NCBI RefSeq assembly: GCF_900155475.1
Contig: NZ_FXAM01000001.1
Span: 4,536,881 to 4,600,880 of the forward strand
DNA from: Methylomagnum ishizawai
Lineage (GTDB): Bacteria > Pseudomonadota > Gammaproteobacteria > Methylococcales > Methylococcaceae
Reading direction: 5' to 3'
Length of the DNA stretch: 64,000 nt
The notes under the pieces are model-generated. The model saw only the letters and a program-made list of their open reading frames with translations, did not search any database and was not told the DNA's origin. Every line of letters starts with the position of its first letter. The stretch's first letter is position 1. Below, one piece after another: positions 42,134 through 56,298 of the stretch. The translations under genes and the position numbers were made by a program.

Positions 42134-42165
42134 AAAAAAGGCGGTCCGCACGGACCGCCTTTTTT
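42134..42165. terminator. Bidirectional terminator between fusA and murU
   Basis: GGCGGTCCG (42140-42148) and CGGACCGCC (42151-42159) form a 9-bp stem with a 2-nt loop. A6 precedes it and T6 follows it, so it works on both strands, ending the EF-G and the convergent murU transcripts. Confidence 0.93.
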
Positions 42166-42197
42166 ATGGCCCGGCCCCAGCGGGCCGGGATGGGCCA

Positions 42198-43885
<1,688 letters not shown>

Positions 43886-44084
43886 GGGCGATGGTGGGCT
43901 GATGAAAAAAGCTTAACGGGGACCGACGATACGGTAGAATTGTCGGGAACAAGCGGGATATTTCACCATAAAGACTATCCCGACGATAACTCCGAACCAG
44001 GAACCCCACGCGCTCCGACCCGGATCGGCCAGGGTGGCCTACTACTCACGGCGAATCCGTCGGCGATCATTATTCCCGCAGAGC

Positions 44085-47000
44085 ATGGTTTTTCCGATTC
44101 ACCTCACGCGCAGCCGCTTGGCGATGGCCCTTTGTTTAGGCGTGGTACCGCCGTCCGCCTGGGCCGCGGCGGCGGATTGGAACTGCGCCCCCGGCCCGGA
44201 TAACCAATGGGTGTGCGGCGCCAAAAAGAAAACACCCCTCCCGCAAGGCGGAACCGATGCGGCCCCCACAACCCCGCCCAGCGTATCGCCCCCCGCCCCG
44301 CGCCAGCCCGCCCCCCCCCGGTACAGGCCCAACCACAACCGCTCCGCCACGAACCCATGGCCCCGGCCGCGCCCGTCCAACCCGAACCCCCGACAGCGGC
44401 CCCCAGTCAACCCGAACCCGCTCCGCTCCAGGCGGAAACGCCGCACCGCGCCGCCCCCGCCGCCCCGACGGTGCCACCCGCCGTGGCCGCGCCACCCCCG
44501 AATCCGCCCGAATCCCCGGTCCCAGCGCCAGCCCGCGCGGTCATCCCGGTTCCCGCCACCGCGCCCGCGCCGGTCACCCAAGCGGTCCCTTCCGCCCTGA
44601 AACGGATTCCCCTGGCCCTGCGGGCCGCGCCCCCGGCCAACGCCCCGCTCGCCGAGCAAGCCGCCAGCAAACCCCGCCAGCCCGGCTGGACCTGTTTGCC
44701 GTCCCAGGCCGAGGAAGCCGCCGACAAAGGCTGGGATTGCTCGCTGGAAGGCCCGGACCCCCGCGGCGCGGCCCGCGTGGTGGACGCCACCAGCGGGCAG
44801 GTCGAGAACTGGGCCGAAGCCACCACCCTCACCCGCGAGGACGAACGGCGGCTCGAACGCATCGTCAGCCAGTTCCCGGTCGATCCCTGGAAAAACATGT
44901 GCGCAAACCGGGCACGGCTCATGCCCATGAGCGAATTCCTGCTCACTCCCGAGGAAAAACTGGCGCGGGACAAGGCTCCGCTGGAAATCCAGTCCAATTA
45001 TTTCGAGATGTTGGACGGCGAGATCGCCAATTTCGCCGGCGGCGTCGAGATGGTCCAGGCCGACCAGAAACTCTGGGCCGATTTCGCCACCCGCGACGTG
45101 AAGACCAACGCCTTCAACGCCCATGGCAATGTGCTGATCATGCAAAAGGGCTTGGCCCTGTCCAGCGACACCGGCTTCATGGACAGCGATACCGACCGCG
45201 GCGTGTTCCGCAACTCGCAATTCGTGCTGCCCCAGGTACCGGCCCGCGGCGCGGCCCGCCTGACCCATCTCGACAGCGACACCTTGTCGCGCTACGAAAC
45301 CGTCACCTACACCACCTGCCCGAACGGCAACCACGATTGGTTGATGCACGCCTCGGACCTCAAGATCAACAAGGAAACCGGCGTGGGCCGGGCCCAGAAC
45401 GCCTGGTTCGAGTTCAAGGACGTGCCGGTGTTCTACACGCCCTACATGACCTTCCCCACCGACAACCGCCGCCAATCCGGCCTGCTGGTCCCTTCGCTGG
45501 GCTATAGCCGCTATTCCGGCTTCAACTTCTCGGTCCCCTATTATTTCAACCTGGCACCCAATTACGATTACACCTTCATCCCCCGCTATTTCTCCAACCG
45601 CGGCATCCAGTTGAAGAACCAGTTCCGCTATCTCACCGAAGCCACGCGGGGCATGGTGGAACTGGATATCGTGCCCCACGACGACCTGACCGGCACCACC
45701 CGCGGCCAGGCCACGGTATTGAACGACACCCGGTTCAGCCAAAACCTCAGCAGCCACGTCAGCGCCAACTACGTCTCGGATTATTCCTATCTCGGGCAAC
45801 TCGGCTCCACCTTCAATATCAACAACCGCAGCAATATCCCCAGCGTCGGCTATATGCTCTACCAGGGGGATTCGTATTCCCTGCGGACCCAAATCGATTA
45901 TTTCGAGACCATCGACCCCACCGTCGCCAAGAATGCCCGGCCCTATTTCCACCTGCCGCAATTGGCGTTCAACTACGGCACCGGGATCGCCAACACCGGG
46001 CTGCAATTCCAAAGCCTGGTCCAACTGGATAGCTTCCAGAATTCCGGCATCGACCGTACCACCGGCCAAAGACTCCGGCTGCAACCCAAGATATTCTATC
46101 CCTTCCAGGGCGCGGCGGGTTATATCACCCCCAGCTTCACCTTGCAGAACAACCAGTATTGGTTGCAAAGCCCCGAGTATTGGGCGGAATCGAACAATAC
46201 CCAGGCCAAGGATTCCGTGAATTTCACAGTGCCGATCACCTCCATCGATAGCGGAATGTATTTCGAGCGAGAATTCGACCTGGGAGGAAAAGCCTTGACC
46301 CAGTCCTTCGAACCACGGCTGTTCTACAACTATATCCCCTATGTCGACCAGGCCGACGCCCCGGCCTTCGATTCCTCGGCCTACGACTTCACCTTCTACC
46401 AGTTGTTCCGCGAAAACCGTTTCACGGGTGGCGACCGGGTCGGCGACACCAACCAGTTCAGCCTGGCCCTGACCACCCGGTTCATCGACCAGGCCACAGG
46501 CCGGGACCGGCTGACGGCCAGCGTGGGCAGCGCCTATTACCTCTCGAACCGGCGGGTGACTTTGCAGGGGGCACCCTCGACCTACCAATCGCAGAAAAGT
46601 TCCAACCTGATCGCCGACTTCTCCGCCATGCTGACGGAAAACTGGAGCGTGCATACCGGCGGACAATGGAATCCTTATGAAAACCAGATCGACCGGGGCA
46701 TCGCGGCCCTGCAATATAACGACCGGCAGAATACCCTGCTCAATATCGCCTATCGTTATCGCAGGAACCAGAGTACACTGACCTGTGAACCCAGTCTTTT
46801 GGGCACCGGCAGTGACCAATATGTCAATCCCAACCCCTGTATCGACCTGACCGATATTTCCCTGCGGCTACCCGTTGCCCAAGGTTGGCATGTCCTGGGG
46901 CGCTGGCAGTATTCGCTCGTGGACAATTTGACCCTGCAAACCTTCGCGGGCTTCCAGCGTGAAACCTGCTGCTGGCGTTTCAGCCTCATCGCCTACCGCA

Positions 47001-47167
47001 ATATCAATAACTTCCAATCCTCCTCCGGGCAAACCCAGGCCAATAATGGCGTCTATGTCCAGCTGGAATTGAAAGGGCTGGCCTCGTTGGGCGATTCCAT
47101 CGACGAATTCATGCGCTACCAGATCAGCGGCTATCGCATGCCCGATGAAATCCTCCAGAATTATTAA
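44085..47167 (+). CDS. lptD: LPS-assembly protein LptD, reading frame broken at a C9 tract
   Basis: LptD places LPS in the outer leaflet of the outer membrane. The signal peptide and mature start 'ADWNCAPGPDNQWVCG' are encoded from ATG 44085 in one frame. From about 44320 on, the protein continues in another frame ('QPLRHEPMAPAAPVQ...', Pro/Ala/Gln-rich linker, then OstA-like and beta-barrel domains to 47167). The switch falls at nine C's (44311-44319); one extra C would restore a single protein of about 1027 aa. LptD is essential, so a sequencing or assembly slip or a phase-variable tract is likelier than a dead gene. An ATG at 44207 opens the second frame but lacks the signal peptide. It is followed by surA. 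Confidence 0.88.
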
Positions 47168-47194
47168 TCCCCAAGTTTTCCGGTATCTCCCTTT

Positions 47195-48550
47195 ATGCAA
47201 TGCAAGCGCGGATCGATAATCCTATATCTCTGCGGTCTAGGATTCGCCCTGTGGGCGGGGTGGTTGTCCGGCCCGGCCTGGGCCGATACCTCCCTGGACC
47301 GCATCGTGGCGGTGGTGGAGGACGACGTGGTGCTGGAAAGCGAGTTGGATAGGAAACTCGCCGAGATCAAGCACAACCTGGCCAGCCGTAGCGATACCCG
47401 GTTGCCGCCGGATTCGATCCTGGCCCGGCAGGTGCTGGAACGGCTCATCGTCGAGAAAATCCAGCTCCATCTGGCCGAGAAGATGGGCATCCGGGTGGAC
47501 GACGAAACCCTGCGCCAAGCCGTGCAGCAAATCGCCCAGCGCAACAAGATGACCCCGGACGAACTGCGTAGCTCGCTGCGCCAGGAGGGCGTGGAATACG
47601 CCGATTTCATCGAGCAAATCCGCGGCGAGATCACGGTCCAGCGCCTCAGGGCCAGCCAGGTCAACAGCCAGATCAAGATCAGCGACCGCGAGGTGGAACA
47701 ATGGCTGGCGGCGCGGGGCGAATCCAGCGCCGGGCAGGACAGCGAATACCTGCTGGGACATATCCTCATCGCCACCCCCCAGGCCGCTTCCCCCACCGAG
47801 GTGCAGAAGGCGCGGGAACGGGCCGAGAAACTGGTCCAGGACCTGCGCGGCGGCTTGGACTTCAAGCAAGCCTCGATGACCGCCTCGGACTCCAGCGAAG
47901 CCCTGAACGGCGGCGAACTGGGCTGGCGCAAGCTGGGACAGCTCCCCAGCCTGTTCACCGAGCAGGTGCCCAAGATGCACGAGGGCGAAATCGCCGACCC
48001 GATCCGCAGTCCCAGCGGTTTCCATATCATCAAGCTGTTGAGTGTCAAGGGCGCGGGCGGCGAACACATCACCAAGACCCATGTACGCCATATCCTCATC
48101 AGGACCAACGAGGTGCTGACCGACGAGGACGCCAGCAACAAGCTGCTGGCACTGCGCGCCCGCATCGAGGCCGGCGACGATTTCGCCACCCTGGCCCGCG
48201 GCCATTCCGACGATAAAGGCTCGGCGGTCAAGGGCGGCGACCTGGGCTGGGTGCAGCCGGGGGCCTTGGTGGCGGAATTCGAAGAAGCTATGAACCATCT
48301 TGCGGTGAACCAGATCAGCGAGCCGGTGCAAAGCCAATTCGGCTGGCATTTGATCCAGGTTTTGGGGCGCGAGGAATCCCAGGATACCGGCGAACTGCTC
48401 AAGAAACAGGCCCGCGACGAAATCTTCAAGCGCAAGGTGGAGGAGGAAACCGAATTGTGGATGCGCCGCATCCGCGACGAGGCCTATGTCGAAATCCGGC
48501 TCGACGATCAGACTTCGCCCAGTGCCTACGTCCCCGAGACGCTGCGATGA
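47195..48550 (+). CDS. surA: Periplasmic chaperone and peptidyl-prolyl isomerase SurA
   Basis: This 451-aa protein has a signal peptide ending 'SGPAWA' (about residue 31). The N-terminal chaperone domain follows with '[19 protein letters not shown]'. Two parvulin domains come next: about 187-288 ('[10 protein letters not shown]', '[16 protein letters not shown]') and 303-403 ('[11 protein letters not shown]', '[13 protein letters not shown]'). SurA escorts outer-membrane proteins, LptD among them, through the periplasm. It starts 27 bp after lptD, and its stop overlaps the pdxA ATG. This is the classic lptD-surA-pdxA-rsmA order. Confidence 0.96.
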   Translation: MQCKRGSIILYLCGLGFALWAGWLSGPAWADTSLDRIVAVVEDDVVLESELDRKLAEIKHNLASRSDTRLPPDSILARQVLERLIVEKIQLHLAEKMGIRVDDETLRQAVQQIAQRNKMTPDELRSSLRQEGVEYADFIEQIRGEITVQRLRASQVNSQIKISDREVEQWLAARGESSAGQDSEYLLGHILIATPQAASPTEVQKARERAEKLVQDLRGGLDFKQASMTASDSSEALNGGELGWRKLGQLPSLFTEQVPKMHEGEIADPIRSPSGFHIIKLLSVKGAGGEHITKTHVRHILIRTNEVLTDEDASNKLLALRARIEAGDDFATLARGHSDDKGSAVKGGDLGWVQPGALVAEFEEAMNHLAVNQISEPVQSQFGWHLIQVLGREESQDTGELLKKQARDEIFKRKVEEETELWMRRIRDEAYVEIRLDDQTSPSAYVPETLR

Positions 48551-49527
48551 GGCCGCGGCTCCTGCTCAGCGCCGGGGAACCCGCCGGGATCGGTCCCGAC
48601 CTCTGCGTGGCCGTGGCGCAACAGGCGTGGCCCTGCGCCCTCGCGGTGGTCGGCGACCCCGGCGTGTTGGCGGCGCGGGCGGCGCAACTCGGGCAGCCCT
48701 TGCGCCTGGAAACCATCGGCCCGGATAGCGCATTGGAAACCCACCGGCCCGGCACGCTCAATATCTGGCCGTTCCCCACCGCCGCCCCGGTCGTGCCCGG
48801 CCAGCTCGATCCCGCCAATGCCGCCCATGTGCTGGACCTCATCGACCACGGCAGCCGCGCCTGTCTGGCCGGGCATTTCGACGCGCTGATCACCGGCCCG
48901 GTCCACAAGGGTGTCATCAACCAAGCCGGGATCGGCTTCACCGGCCATACCGAATTCATCGCCGCCATCACCGGCGGCGAGCCGGTCATGATGCTGGCCG
49001 CGCCGGGGCTGCGCGTGGCCTTGGCGACCACCCATCTACCCCTGGGCGAGGTCAGCCGCGCCATCACCCGCGACCGCCTGGAAACCGTGCTGCGGGTGCT
49101 GCACGGGGATTTGCGGACCCATTTCGGCATCGCCGCGCCGCGCATCCTGGTGTGCGGCCTCAATCCCCATGCGGGCGAGGGCGGGCACCTGGGCCGCGAG
49201 GAAATCGACACCATCGAGCCGGTGCTGGCACGATTGCGGGCGGAAGGCATGGACTTGTCCGGTCCCCTGCCCGCCGACACCGTGTTCTTGCCGAAATACT
49301 TGGCGGAAACCGACGCCGTGCTAGCGATGTACCACGACCAGGGCTTGCCGGTGCTGAAGCACCTGGGCTTTGGCCGGGCGGTGAACATCACCTTGGGCTT
49401 GCCCATCATCCGCACCTCGGTCGATCATGGCACGGCGCTCGATCTGGCCGGGAGTGGCCGGGCCGATGCCGGCAGCCTCGAAGCCGCCCTCGACACCGCC
49501 ATCGCCATGCAGGCCGCCCGCCGCTGA
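48547..49527 (+). CDS. pdxA: 4-hydroxythreonine-4-phosphate dehydrogenase
   Basis: This 326-aa enzyme of pyridoxal phosphate synthesis begins '[19 protein letters not shown]' and has '[16 protein letters not shown]', 'GHTEFIA' and the C-terminal metal/substrate motif '[15 protein letters not shown]'. It oxidises 4-phosphohydroxy-L-threonine with NAD. The ATG at 48547 overlaps the surA stop (ATGA). The frame extends upstream inside surA, but this start gives the family length. It is followed 34 bp later by rsmA. Confidence 0.95.
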   Translation: MRPRLLLSAGEPAGIGPDLCVAVAQQAWPCALAVVGDPGVLAARAAQLGQPLRLETIGPDSALETHRPGTLNIWPFPTAAPVVPGQLDPANAAHVLDLIDHGSRACLAGHFDALITGPVHKGVINQAGIGFTGHTEFIAAITGGEPVMMLAAPGLRVALATTHLPLGEVSRAITRDRLETVLRVLHGDLRTHFGIAAPRILVCGLNPHAGEGGHLGREEIDTIEPVLARLRAEGMDLSGPLPADTVFLPKYLAETDAVLAMYHDQGLPVLKHLGFGRAVNITLGLPIIRTSVDHGTALDLAGSGRADAGSLEAALDTAIAMQAARR

Positions 49528-49561
49528 ATCCTCCTTCCATCCCCCACGCTATTCGACTTCG

Positions 49562-50347
49562 ATGAGCCATATCCCCCGCAAGCGCTTCGGCCAGAACTTC
49601 CTCCGCGACACCGCCGTGGTCCATCGTATCCTCATGGCGATTGCGCCGGGCCTGGAGGAGCATCTGGTCGAAATCGGACCGGGCGAAGGCGCGATGACCC
49701 AAAGCCTGTTGCCGAATTGCCGCCGCCTGGACGCCGTGGAAATCGACCGCGACCTGGCCGAGGGGCTGCGCCGCAAATTCGCCGCCGATCCCAGGTTCCG
49801 GCTCCACAGCGCCGACGCCCTGCGCTTCGATTTCCGCGGCCTGCGGGAAGGGAACGAAAAGTTGCGTGTGGTCGGCAACCTGCCCTACAACATCTCGACG
49901 CCCTTGATGTTCCATCTATTCGGGCAGGTGGAGGGCATCCACGATATGCACTTCATGCTGCAAAACGAGGTGGTGGACCGGCTGGCCGCCGAGCCCGGTT
50001 CCGCCGACTATGGCCGCTTGAGCATCATGGCCGGTTATCACTGTCGGGCCGAGAAACTGTTCGAAGTCCCCCCGGAAAGCTTCCATCCCCGGCCCAAGGT
50101 GGTGTCCGCCATCGTGCGGCTGATGCCCCATGCGACGCCGCCGGTCGAAGTGGACCCCCAAGTGCTGGGCAAAGTGGTCGCCACGGCATTTTCCCAACGC
50201 CGCAAGACCTTGCGGAACTCGGTCAAGACTTTGTTCGAGGAACGCGAGATCGAGGCCATGGGGATCGACCCCAATGCGCGGGCGGAGACCTTGGGCCTGG
50301 AGGACTATGCGCGGATGGCGCAGCGGTGGGTGGAGAAATCGCGATAG
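49562..50347 (+). CDS. rsmA: 16S rRNA (adenine1518/1519-N6)-dimethyltransferase
   Basis: This 261-aa protein begins 'MSHIPRKRFGQNFLRD', the family signature, and has SAM motif 'LVEIGPGEGAMTQSL' and catalytic 'NLPYNIST'. RsmA (KsgA) dimethylates two adenines near the 3' end of 16S rRNA as a late check in 30S assembly. The upstream frame reaches 49427 inside pdxA, but the start at 49562 is clear from homology. It is the last gene of the lptD-surA-pdxA-rsmA block and is followed by a terminator. Confidence 0.96.
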   Translation: MSHIPRKRFGQNFLRDTAVVHRILMAIAPGLEEHLVEIGPGEGAMTQSLLPNCRRLDAVEIDRDLAEGLRRKFAADPRFRLHSADALRFDFRGLREGNEKLRVVGNLPYNISTPLMFHLFGQVEGIHDMHFMLQNEVVDRLAAEPGSADYGRLSIMAGYHCRAEKLFEVPPESFHPRPKVVSAIVRLMPHATPPVEVDPQVLGKVVATAFSQRRKTLRNSVKTLFEEREIEAMGIDPNARAETLGLEDYARMAQRWVEKSR

Positions 50348-50370
50348 GGCGGCTTAGCGGTGGATAAGGA

Positions 50371-50409
50371 AAAGCCCGGTGGGCCATAACAACCTGCCGG
50401 GCTTTTTTT
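50371..50409. terminator. Terminator between rsmA and pgm
   Basis: AAAGCCCGG (50371-50379) pairs with CCGGGCTTT (50397-50405) around a 17-nt loop. T7 follows on the plus strand, and a weaker T-run follows on the minus strand. It serves rsmA and probably also the convergent pgm gene. Confidence 0.8.
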
Positions 50410-50429
50410 CAATCCGAACCGACCGCGCT

Positions 50430-52538
<2,109 letters not shown>

Positions 52539-52808
52539 ATGATGAAAGCAATCAAGTTGACCGCAGTTTTGTTGTCTGCCGGCCTGACCGTGGGCTGCGC
52601 CAGCAAGTCCGACATCACCAACCTGCAAACCCAGGTTGATGGCTTGAAGGCTGAAATTTCCTCCGTGAAGAGCACCGCCGACGAAGCGCTGTCCTCCGCC
52701 CAAGCTGCTGAAGCCGCCGCCAACAAGGCCGCTGCCGCCGCTCAACGCGCTGAACAGGCGATCAACGACAAGCTGGACCGCGGCTTCCGTAAAGGCGCCA
52801 TGAAGTAA
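52539..52808 (+). CDS. Lpp/OprI-like alanine-zipper lipoprotein
   Basis: This 89-aa protein has a lipoprotein signal ending 'SAGLTVGC' with C21 as the lipidated cysteine (the -3 residue is Thr, a relaxed lipobox as in OprI). A continuous heptad helix follows ('LQTQVDGLKAEISSVKS', then Ala-rich 'AQAAEAAANKAAAAAQRA') and a basic end 'KLDRGFRKGAMK'. Length and design match Lpp and OprI, which form trimers and tie the outer membrane to peptidoglycan through the C-terminal Lys. AAGGA lies 9 nt upstream of the first of two ATGs. A strong terminator directly after fits an abundant short mRNA. Confidence 0.88.
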   Translation: MMKAIKLTAVLLSAGLTVGCASKSDITNLQTQVDGLKAEISSVKSTADEALSSAQAAEAAANKAAAAAQRAEQAINDKLDRGFRKGAMK

Positions 52809-52831
52809 TCGTTCGCCCCGCGCGAAAGATT

Positions 52832-52870
52832 TAAAAAAACCCGGTGGGTTCGCCCCACCGGGTTTTTTTT
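52832..52870. terminator. Bidirectional terminator between the Lpp-like gene and ccmC
   Basis: CCCGGTGGG (52840-52848) and CCCACCGGG (52854-52862) form a 9-bp stem with a 5-nt loop. A7 precedes and T8 follows, so it ends both the lipoprotein and the convergent ccmABC transcripts. Confidence 0.95.
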
Positions 52871-53618
52871 ATGCACCTTCCACCACGTCCTGCGCCCAGG
52901 CGCTGCGCCGCTCCCGGTCCAGCACCTCGGCCCTGGCCCGCATCAGCGCCACCGTGAAATAGTAGAACTGGAACGCCAGCGCCATCAGCAACAAGGGCCA
53001 CAACATGCTGGGATGGATGGAGGGCTTGTCAAATTTGGTCACGGTCGGGCCTTGGTGCAAGGTGTTCCACCATTCCACCGAATAATGGATGATCGGGATG
53101 TTCACCACGCCGACCAGGATCAACACCCCCCCGGCCCGCGCCGCCGAACGCGGCTCCTCGATGGCCGAAACCAGGGCGATATAACCCAGGTACAAGAACA
53201 GGAGGATCAGCTCCGAAGTCAGCCGCGCATCCCATACCCACCACGCCCCCCACATCGGCTTGCCCCATAGGGAACCCGTCACCAAGGCCAGGAAGGTGAA
53301 CGACGCCCCCAGGGCCGCCGAGCCGCGCACCATCACATCGGCCAGCTTGATGTTCCAAATCAGGTGGATGGCGCTCAGGACCGCCATGAAGGTATAGATG
53401 AACATCGACATCCAGGCGCTCGGCACATGCACGAACATGATGCGATAGCTCTGTCCCTGCTGGTAATCGGGCGGGGCCACGAACAGGCCGAGATAAAGCC
53501 CCGCCAGCATGAAGATCAAGGTGATGCCGCCCAACCAGGGGACGAGTTTCCCGGAGATGCGGTAGAAATGCTTGGGCGAGGCCAGTTTATGGAAAAACAA
53601 CCAGATAGTGTTCCACAT
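52869..53618 (-). CDS. ccmC: Haem exporter protein CcmC
   Basis: This 249-aa membrane protein has six helices and the tryptophan-rich motif 'WGAWWVWDARLT' (about 122-133). Histidines in 'IMFVHVPSAWM' and 'IPIIHYSVEWW' bind haem. CcmC loads haem onto the chaperone CcmE in the periplasm. It follows ccmB by 4 bp. The terminator comes at once, so ccmD, ccmE and ccmF are not in this transcript. Confidence 0.96.
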   Translation of the reverse strand: MWNTIWLFFHKLASPKHFYRISGKLVPWLGGITLIFMLAGLYLGLFVAPPDYQQGQSYRIMFVHVPSAWMSMFIYTFMAVLSAIHLIWNIKLADVMVRGSAALGASFTFLALVTGSLWGKPMWGAWWVWDARLTSELILLFLYLGYIALVSAIEEPRSAARAGGVLILVGVVNIPIIHYSVEWWNTLHQGPTVTKFDKPSIHPSMLWPLLLMALAFQFYYFTVALMRARAEVLDRERRSAWAQDVVEGA

Positions 53619-53622
53619 GGTG

Positions 53623-54300
53623 TCAACTCAGGCTGATGCGCAGCGCGGCGGCGGTCGCCAGCGGCGCAAGGGTGAGCGCCAAGACCAGCAAAGCGCCCAG
53701 GAAATAAAGCTGCCCCTCCACCGGCATCCCGGCGGCGGCGGCGGCGACGGCATTGGTGGCGAAAATCAGGACCGGGATATACAAGGGCAGCACCAACAAG
53801 GTCAGCAACACCCCGCCGCGCCTGAGGCCCACTGTCAAAGCCACGCCGATGGCCCCGATCAAGCTCAACAACGGCGTGCCGACCAGGAGGGTGATTTCCA
53901 GGGCGTAAACCGCCGGAGTGGGCAGGGCCAGGAACAGCGCCAACAGCGGGGCCATCAGCAACATGGGCAGGCCGCTCACCAGCCAATGCGCCAACACCTT
54001 GGCCAGCACCAGCACCGCCAAGGGATGCGGGCTGAGGGCGATTTGCTCCAGAGCGCCGTCGTCGAAATCGGAGCGGAACATGTTTTCCAGCGAGAACAGC
54101 GCCGCCAACAGGGCCGCGATCCAGATCACGCCCGGCGCGATTTTGCGCAGCAAGGCTTCCTCCGGGCTGACGCCCAAAGGGAACAGCGTCACCACGATCA
54201 TGAAGAACAGCAAGGGATTGACCAATTCACCCCGGTGCCGGAACGCCAGGAGCAAATCCCGCTGTAGCAGGGCCAGGAAGGCGCGGAGAAGTTCGTTCAT
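53623..54300 (-). CDS. ccmB: Haem exporter protein CcmB
   Basis: This 225-aa protein has six membrane segments and typical CcmB text: 'LLQRDLLLAFRHRGELVNPLLFF' at the N-terminus, 'GVIWIAALLAALFSLENMFRSDFDDGALEQ' and 'LPLYIPVLIFATNAV'. It is the membrane partner of the CcmA ATPase. The ATG at 54300 overlaps the ccmA stop by 4 bp; a frame extension into ccmA is not needed. CcmAB releases holo-CcmE from CcmC using ATP. Confidence 0.95.
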   Translation of the reverse strand: MNELLRAFLALLQRDLLLAFRHRGELVNPLLFFMIVVTLFPLGVSPEEALLRKIAPGVIWIAALLAALFSLENMFRSDFDDGALEQIALSPHPLAVLVLAKVLAHWLVSGLPMLLMAPLLALFLALPTPAVYALEITLLVGTPLLSLIGAIGVALTVGLRRGGVLLTLLVLPLYIPVLIFATNAVAAAAAGMPVEGQLYFLGALLVLALTLAPLATAAALRISLS

Positions 54301-54926
54301 GCCAAGGTCAGTTTGACCAAGCCGCCGCGTAGCTCGACCGCTTGATGGGAAGTGAGGACCGCGAGGCCGCCGCGGGCGGCATGGTGTTCGAGCAGGCGCT
54401 GGACTAGGGCGATGCCGCCGACATCCAGCGCGGTGAACGGTTCGTCGAGTATCCACAACGCCGCCGGGGACGACACCAGCCGGGCCAGCGCCACCCGCTG
54501 CCGCTGCCCGGCGGAGAGGGCGCGGACCGGCAAATCCATCCGGTCCAGGAGGCCCACTTGGTCCAGGGCTTGCTCCAGTTTTTGCGGGTCCAGGTCCAAG
54601 CCGTTCAGGGCGAAGGCGAAACGCAGGTTTTCGCCTACCGAGAGTTCGGCTTTCAAGCCCAGATGATGGCCGAGATAGCCGATTTCCGCCAAGAAGGCCG
54701 CGCGCCGGTGGGCGATGCGGGTGCCGCGCCAGCGCACTTCGCCTTCGTGCGGGGGACTCAGCCCGGCCAGGATGCGGAGCAGGCTGGTTTTACCGCTGCC
54801 GTTGGCCCCTTCGACCTGCATGATCTGACCGGGCGCGACGCCGAAACTCAGCCCCGAAAACAGCGGGATATCGCCGCGCAGGCATTCGAGTCGGTGGGCT
54901 TCGAGGGCGGGGAGAGTCCCGGTCAT
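54297..54926 (-). CDS. ccmA: Haem exporter ATP-binding protein CcmA
   Basis: This ABC ATPase of about 209 aa has Walker A 'VEGANGSGKTSLLRILAG', the signature 'LSAGQRQRVALARL', Walker B 'ALWILDEPFTALD' and the switch His in 'VLTSHQAVE'. It is the shortest ABC type, as usual for CcmA. An alternative ATG at 54956 would add 10 residues; neither has a clear ribosome site. It is the first gene of ccmABC, divergent from the FAD oxidoreductase gene. Confidence 0.94.
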   Translation of the reverse strand: MTGTLPALEAHRLECLRGDIPLFSGLSFGVAPGQIMQVEGANGSGKTSLLRILAGLSPPHEGEVRWRGTRIAHRRAAFLAEIGYLGHHLGLKAELSVGENLRFAFALNGLDLDPQKLEQALDQVGLLDRMDLPVRALSAGQRQRVALARLVSSPAALWILDEPFTALDVGGIALVQRLLEHHAARGGLAVLTSHQAVELRGGLVKLTLA

Positions 54927-55070
54927 GGGGCGATGCGATGGACGGGTGACGGACATGGGGGCGCATTATCTCAGAAAGCGGGCCGGGCTTACGCTGAATT
55001 TTCCCCCACCACGGGCGGTCTATCCCAGCAACGGAATTCTCAACCCACGCCGAAACCGGAACGGATCACC

Positions 55071-56225
55071 ATGCTCATGCCTTTTTATATTCCAGGCAGG
55101 CGGCGCTTGCGGGTCGTGGTCGCGGGCGGCGGCTATGCGGGCTTGGCAGCTTTATCGGCCCTCAGGACACAGCGCCCGGACGCCGATCTCGTCCTGATCG
55201 ACCCCCGCCCCCACCATCTCAAAATCACCCATCTCCATGAAAGCTTCCGCCGACCGCTGGCCGAGTTCCAGGTGCCGTTCGCCGCCTTGGGCCAACGCTT
55301 CGGCTTCCGCCATGTCCAGGCCGCGCTGCCTATCGACGAACTGGCCTTGTTGCAATGGAATACCGATCGTGCCTTGACGGTCGCGGGCCGGGCGCTGGAC
55401 TTCGATTATCTCTTGATCGCCACTGGCGGCAGTTACCCCAAGCTGGAAAAAAGCCCGGAAACCCTGGACCTGGACGATTTCAGCGCCGAAACCGGCTCCG
55501 GCTTGATCGACCTCTACCGCGACGCCATCGAAACCCGGAGCGGCTATCTGACCGTGGTGGGCGCGGGCGCGACCGGCATCCAATTCCTGTTCGAGATCGC
55601 CCATTACCTCCAGCGGCAGCGCAGCGCCTGCCGTTTGCGGCTGGTGGACGCCAACCCCGCCCCGCTCGGCCAATTCCGGCCCGAGTTGGGCCGTTACGTG
55701 CAGGCCCGCCTGGCTGATCTCGGCATCGATTACCACCCCGGCCAATTCTTCCAGGGGCAGGCCGACGGCGTCCTCAAACTCCGCGCCAGCGTTTCCGGCG
55801 AACCGCTGGCATTGGCTTCAGACCTGACGCTGTTGTTCCTGGGCAATCACCCGGTCCAGCGCTGGGAGGCCAATCGGTTCGGCCAGATCGTGAGCGGCGG
55901 CGCGGTGTTGGAACGCCTCTATACCGCCGGGGATTGCTCGCGTTACCGCCCGCCGGGTTCCAACGCCTTGAGCGCCCAGACCGCCCTCCGCAAAGGCCGG
56001 CTGGCGGCCCGCAACCTCCTGCGCCACGCCAGCCCGGTGCGGCTGCTGGAACCTTATTTGCATCGCGATTTGGGCTATGTCGTCAGCCTGGGACCGGAAG
56101 ACGCGGTGGGCTGGATCGGCCTCGAACCCAATGTGGTGGGTGGCGCGCCCGCCACGGTGGCGAAGGACATCGTCGAGGCCCAATATGATTTGCTGCTGGC
56201 GGGGGTCGATACCTATGTGCCTTGA
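55071..56225 (+). CDS. FAD-dependent NAD(P)H dehydrogenase-like oxidoreductase
   Basis: This 384-aa protein has two dinucleotide-binding motifs, 'RVVVAGGGYAGLAALSAL' (about 11-28) for FAD and 'LTVVGAGATGIQFLFEIA' (about 162-179) for NAD(P). The FAD-closing segment 'LYTAGDCSRYRPPGSNALSAQ' is also present. This is the type II NADH dehydrogenase/pyridine-disulfide oxidoreductase fold without redox cysteines. The C-terminal 'LLAGVDTYVP' is not clearly a membrane helix. It may feed electrons to quinones, but the acceptor is unknown. The start at 55071 (or ATG 55077) has a weak ribosome site. The SRPBCC gene follows by 73 bp. Confidence 0.85.
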   Translation: MLMPFYIPGRRRLRVVVAGGGYAGLAALSALRTQRPDADLVLIDPRPHHLKITHLHESFRRPLAEFQVPFAALGQRFGFRHVQAALPIDELALLQWNTDRALTVAGRALDFDYLLIATGGSYPKLEKSPETLDLDDFSAETGSGLIDLYRDAIETRSGYLTVVGAGATGIQFLFEIAHYLQRQRSACRLRLVDANPAPLGQFRPELGRYVQARLADLGIDYHPGQFFQGQADGVLKLRASVSGEPLALASDLTLLFLGNHPVQRWEANRFGQIVSGGAVLERLYTAGDCSRYRPPGSNALSAQTALRKGRLAARNLLRHASPVRLLEPYLHRDLGYVVSLGPEDAVGWIGLEPNVVGGAPATVAKDIVEAQYDLLLAGVDTYVP

Positions 56226-56298
56226 GCGGACCCGGCGGAGGCATTGCGGGTGGGCGGGTCAAAAGATTTCGGTAGGCATCAGTCCAAAGGAGAAAGCG

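Noticed and set aside
43942-43984. 7-bp inverted repeat with 29-nt loop and a possible sigma-E site between amgK and lptD
   Set aside because: The arms are short for the loop size, and the GGAAC box lacks a convincing partner at the right spacing.
44207-44330. Internal ATG at 44207 as the lptD start
   Set aside because: It would remove the signal peptide and the conserved 'ADWNC' start that are plainly encoded in the other frame upstream. A tract slip at C9 explains the data better.
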